Shown piece by piece: positions 63,696 through 64,000 of a DNA stretch of 64,000 nt (position 1 is the first letter of the stretch; each line of letters begins with the position of its first letter). The DNA lies in assembly GCF_003048255.1 (NCBI RefSeq), contig NZ_CP028487.1:1922001-1986000 (forward strand), given 5' to 3'. Made by a program: the position numbers and the translations under genes. The notes under the pieces were generated by a model. That model saw only the letters and a list, made by a program, of their open reading frames with translations. It was not told where the DNA came from and did not search any database. The stretch is from Yersinia massiliensis. Its GTDB lineage: Bacteria; Pseudomonadota; Gammaproteobacteria; Enterobacterales; Enterobacteriaceae.

Positions 63696-64000
63696 ATGCC
63701 AGAAACATTTACATGGAGCCCACAAAAAGGCTTCACGGCTTCCCGCGCGCCAAATGTAGCTGTCGTTAAACTTGGCGATGGCTACGAGCAGAGGCAGGTC
63801 AAAGGCATTAACCCATTGATGGATAGCTATTCTCTGACATTCATGGGAACTGACGGTCAATGCAATAAACCGAATGTAGCAAAGCAAGCAGAAGCATTCA
63901 TTAAGGCGAGAATGGCCGTAGAGGCGTTCTACTGGACACCATCAGATACTGGTGCTCAAGCGCTTTATGTGTGCCGCTCGTGGTCAATGAAAAAGACCGG
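63696..64000 (+). CDS. Minor tail protein, lambda gpM-like (partial)
   Basis: The frame runs from the ATG at 63696 to the window edge (about 101 residues). PETFTWSPQKGFTASRAPNV, KLGDGYEQRQVKGINP and TFMGTDGQCNKPNVAKQAEA match the lambda M family, which is adjacent to the tape measure gene. The 3' end lies outside. Confidence 0.88.
   Translation, partial: MPETFTWSPQKGFTASRAPNVAVVKLGDGYEQRQVKGINPLMDSYSLTFMGTDGQCNKPNVAKQAEAFIKARMAVEAFYWTPSDTGAQALYVCRSWSMKKT

Larger units (their letters stand above)
22213..64000. mobile_element. Lambdoid siphophage prophage, right end outside window
   Basis: It starts with an integrase reading back towards fliE and runs through early, immunity, replication, lysis, packaging, head and tail genes in lambda order. 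It ends inside a tail gene at the window edge. Operators, nut sites and a CII box are recognisable. Early and tail genes look intact, so the element could be functional within what is visible. Confidence 0.95.

Noticed and set aside
22213..64000. CRISPR arrays and tRNA genes in the prophage
   Set aside because: No regularly spaced repeats and no cloverleaf with a CCA-type end were seen by eye; structured elements at 44463 and 46547 do not fit tRNA.

Overview
The window looks like an enterobacterial chromosome, most probably Yersinia. It reads flgB through flgL on the plus strand, directly followed by the convergent block fliR-fliQ-fliP-fliO-fliN-fliM-fliL-fliK-fliJ-fliI-fliH-fliG-fliF on the minus strand, with fliE divergent from fliF. 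This is the compact Yersinia-type flagellar island; in E. coli and Salmonella the flg and fli blocks are far apart. The genus is inferred from gene order and protein character, since no database search was possible.

Bases 1-22212 are the flagellar island. They encode rod, hook, L and P rings, hook-filament junction proteins, the export gate, the C-ring, the export ATPase complex and the MS ring. All genes look intact except flgB, which is cut by the window edge. A good sigma-28 promoter match sits before flgK.

Bases about 22213-64000 are a lambdoid siphophage prophage inserted just after fliE; its right end lies outside the window. Left arm (minus strand, 22248-32875): integrase, excisionase, two DNA methyltransferases, many tiny early genes, SSB, a RecA-fold ATPase, a coiled-coil protein and, first in the operon, a probable N-like antiterminator. 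Immunity region (33000-37100): OL with pL, nutL, an AriR-like gene, a HipA-like kinase plus DUF3037 pair downstream of cI, then cI, OR with pR, cro, nutR, pRE and cII. Replication and nin region (37085-44394): O-like protein with a putative internal origin, DnaB helicase, small genes, NinB, NinG and an HNH nuclease fused to what looks like the late antiterminator. Then come a structured non-coding stretch, a lysis cassette (holin, SAR endolysin, Rz, Rz1), Rha, a GrlR-like regulator, a metallopeptidase-like protein, terminase, portal, head and tail genes. The tail block is interrupted by a small cargo island.

The cis elements agree with the genes: matching boxB hairpins at nutL and nutR, three operator repeats at OL and three related sites at OR, and a TTGC-N6-TTGC CII box at the start of cII. 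Together they define a complete lambda-style switch. The most interesting cargo is (1) the HipA-like/DUF3037 pair in the position lambda uses for rexAB, (2) a HEPN-like (Rx4H) reverse-strand gene in the tail operon, (3) the HNH-antiterminator fusion, and (4) a predicted pseudoknot RNA between the antiterminator and the lysis genes.
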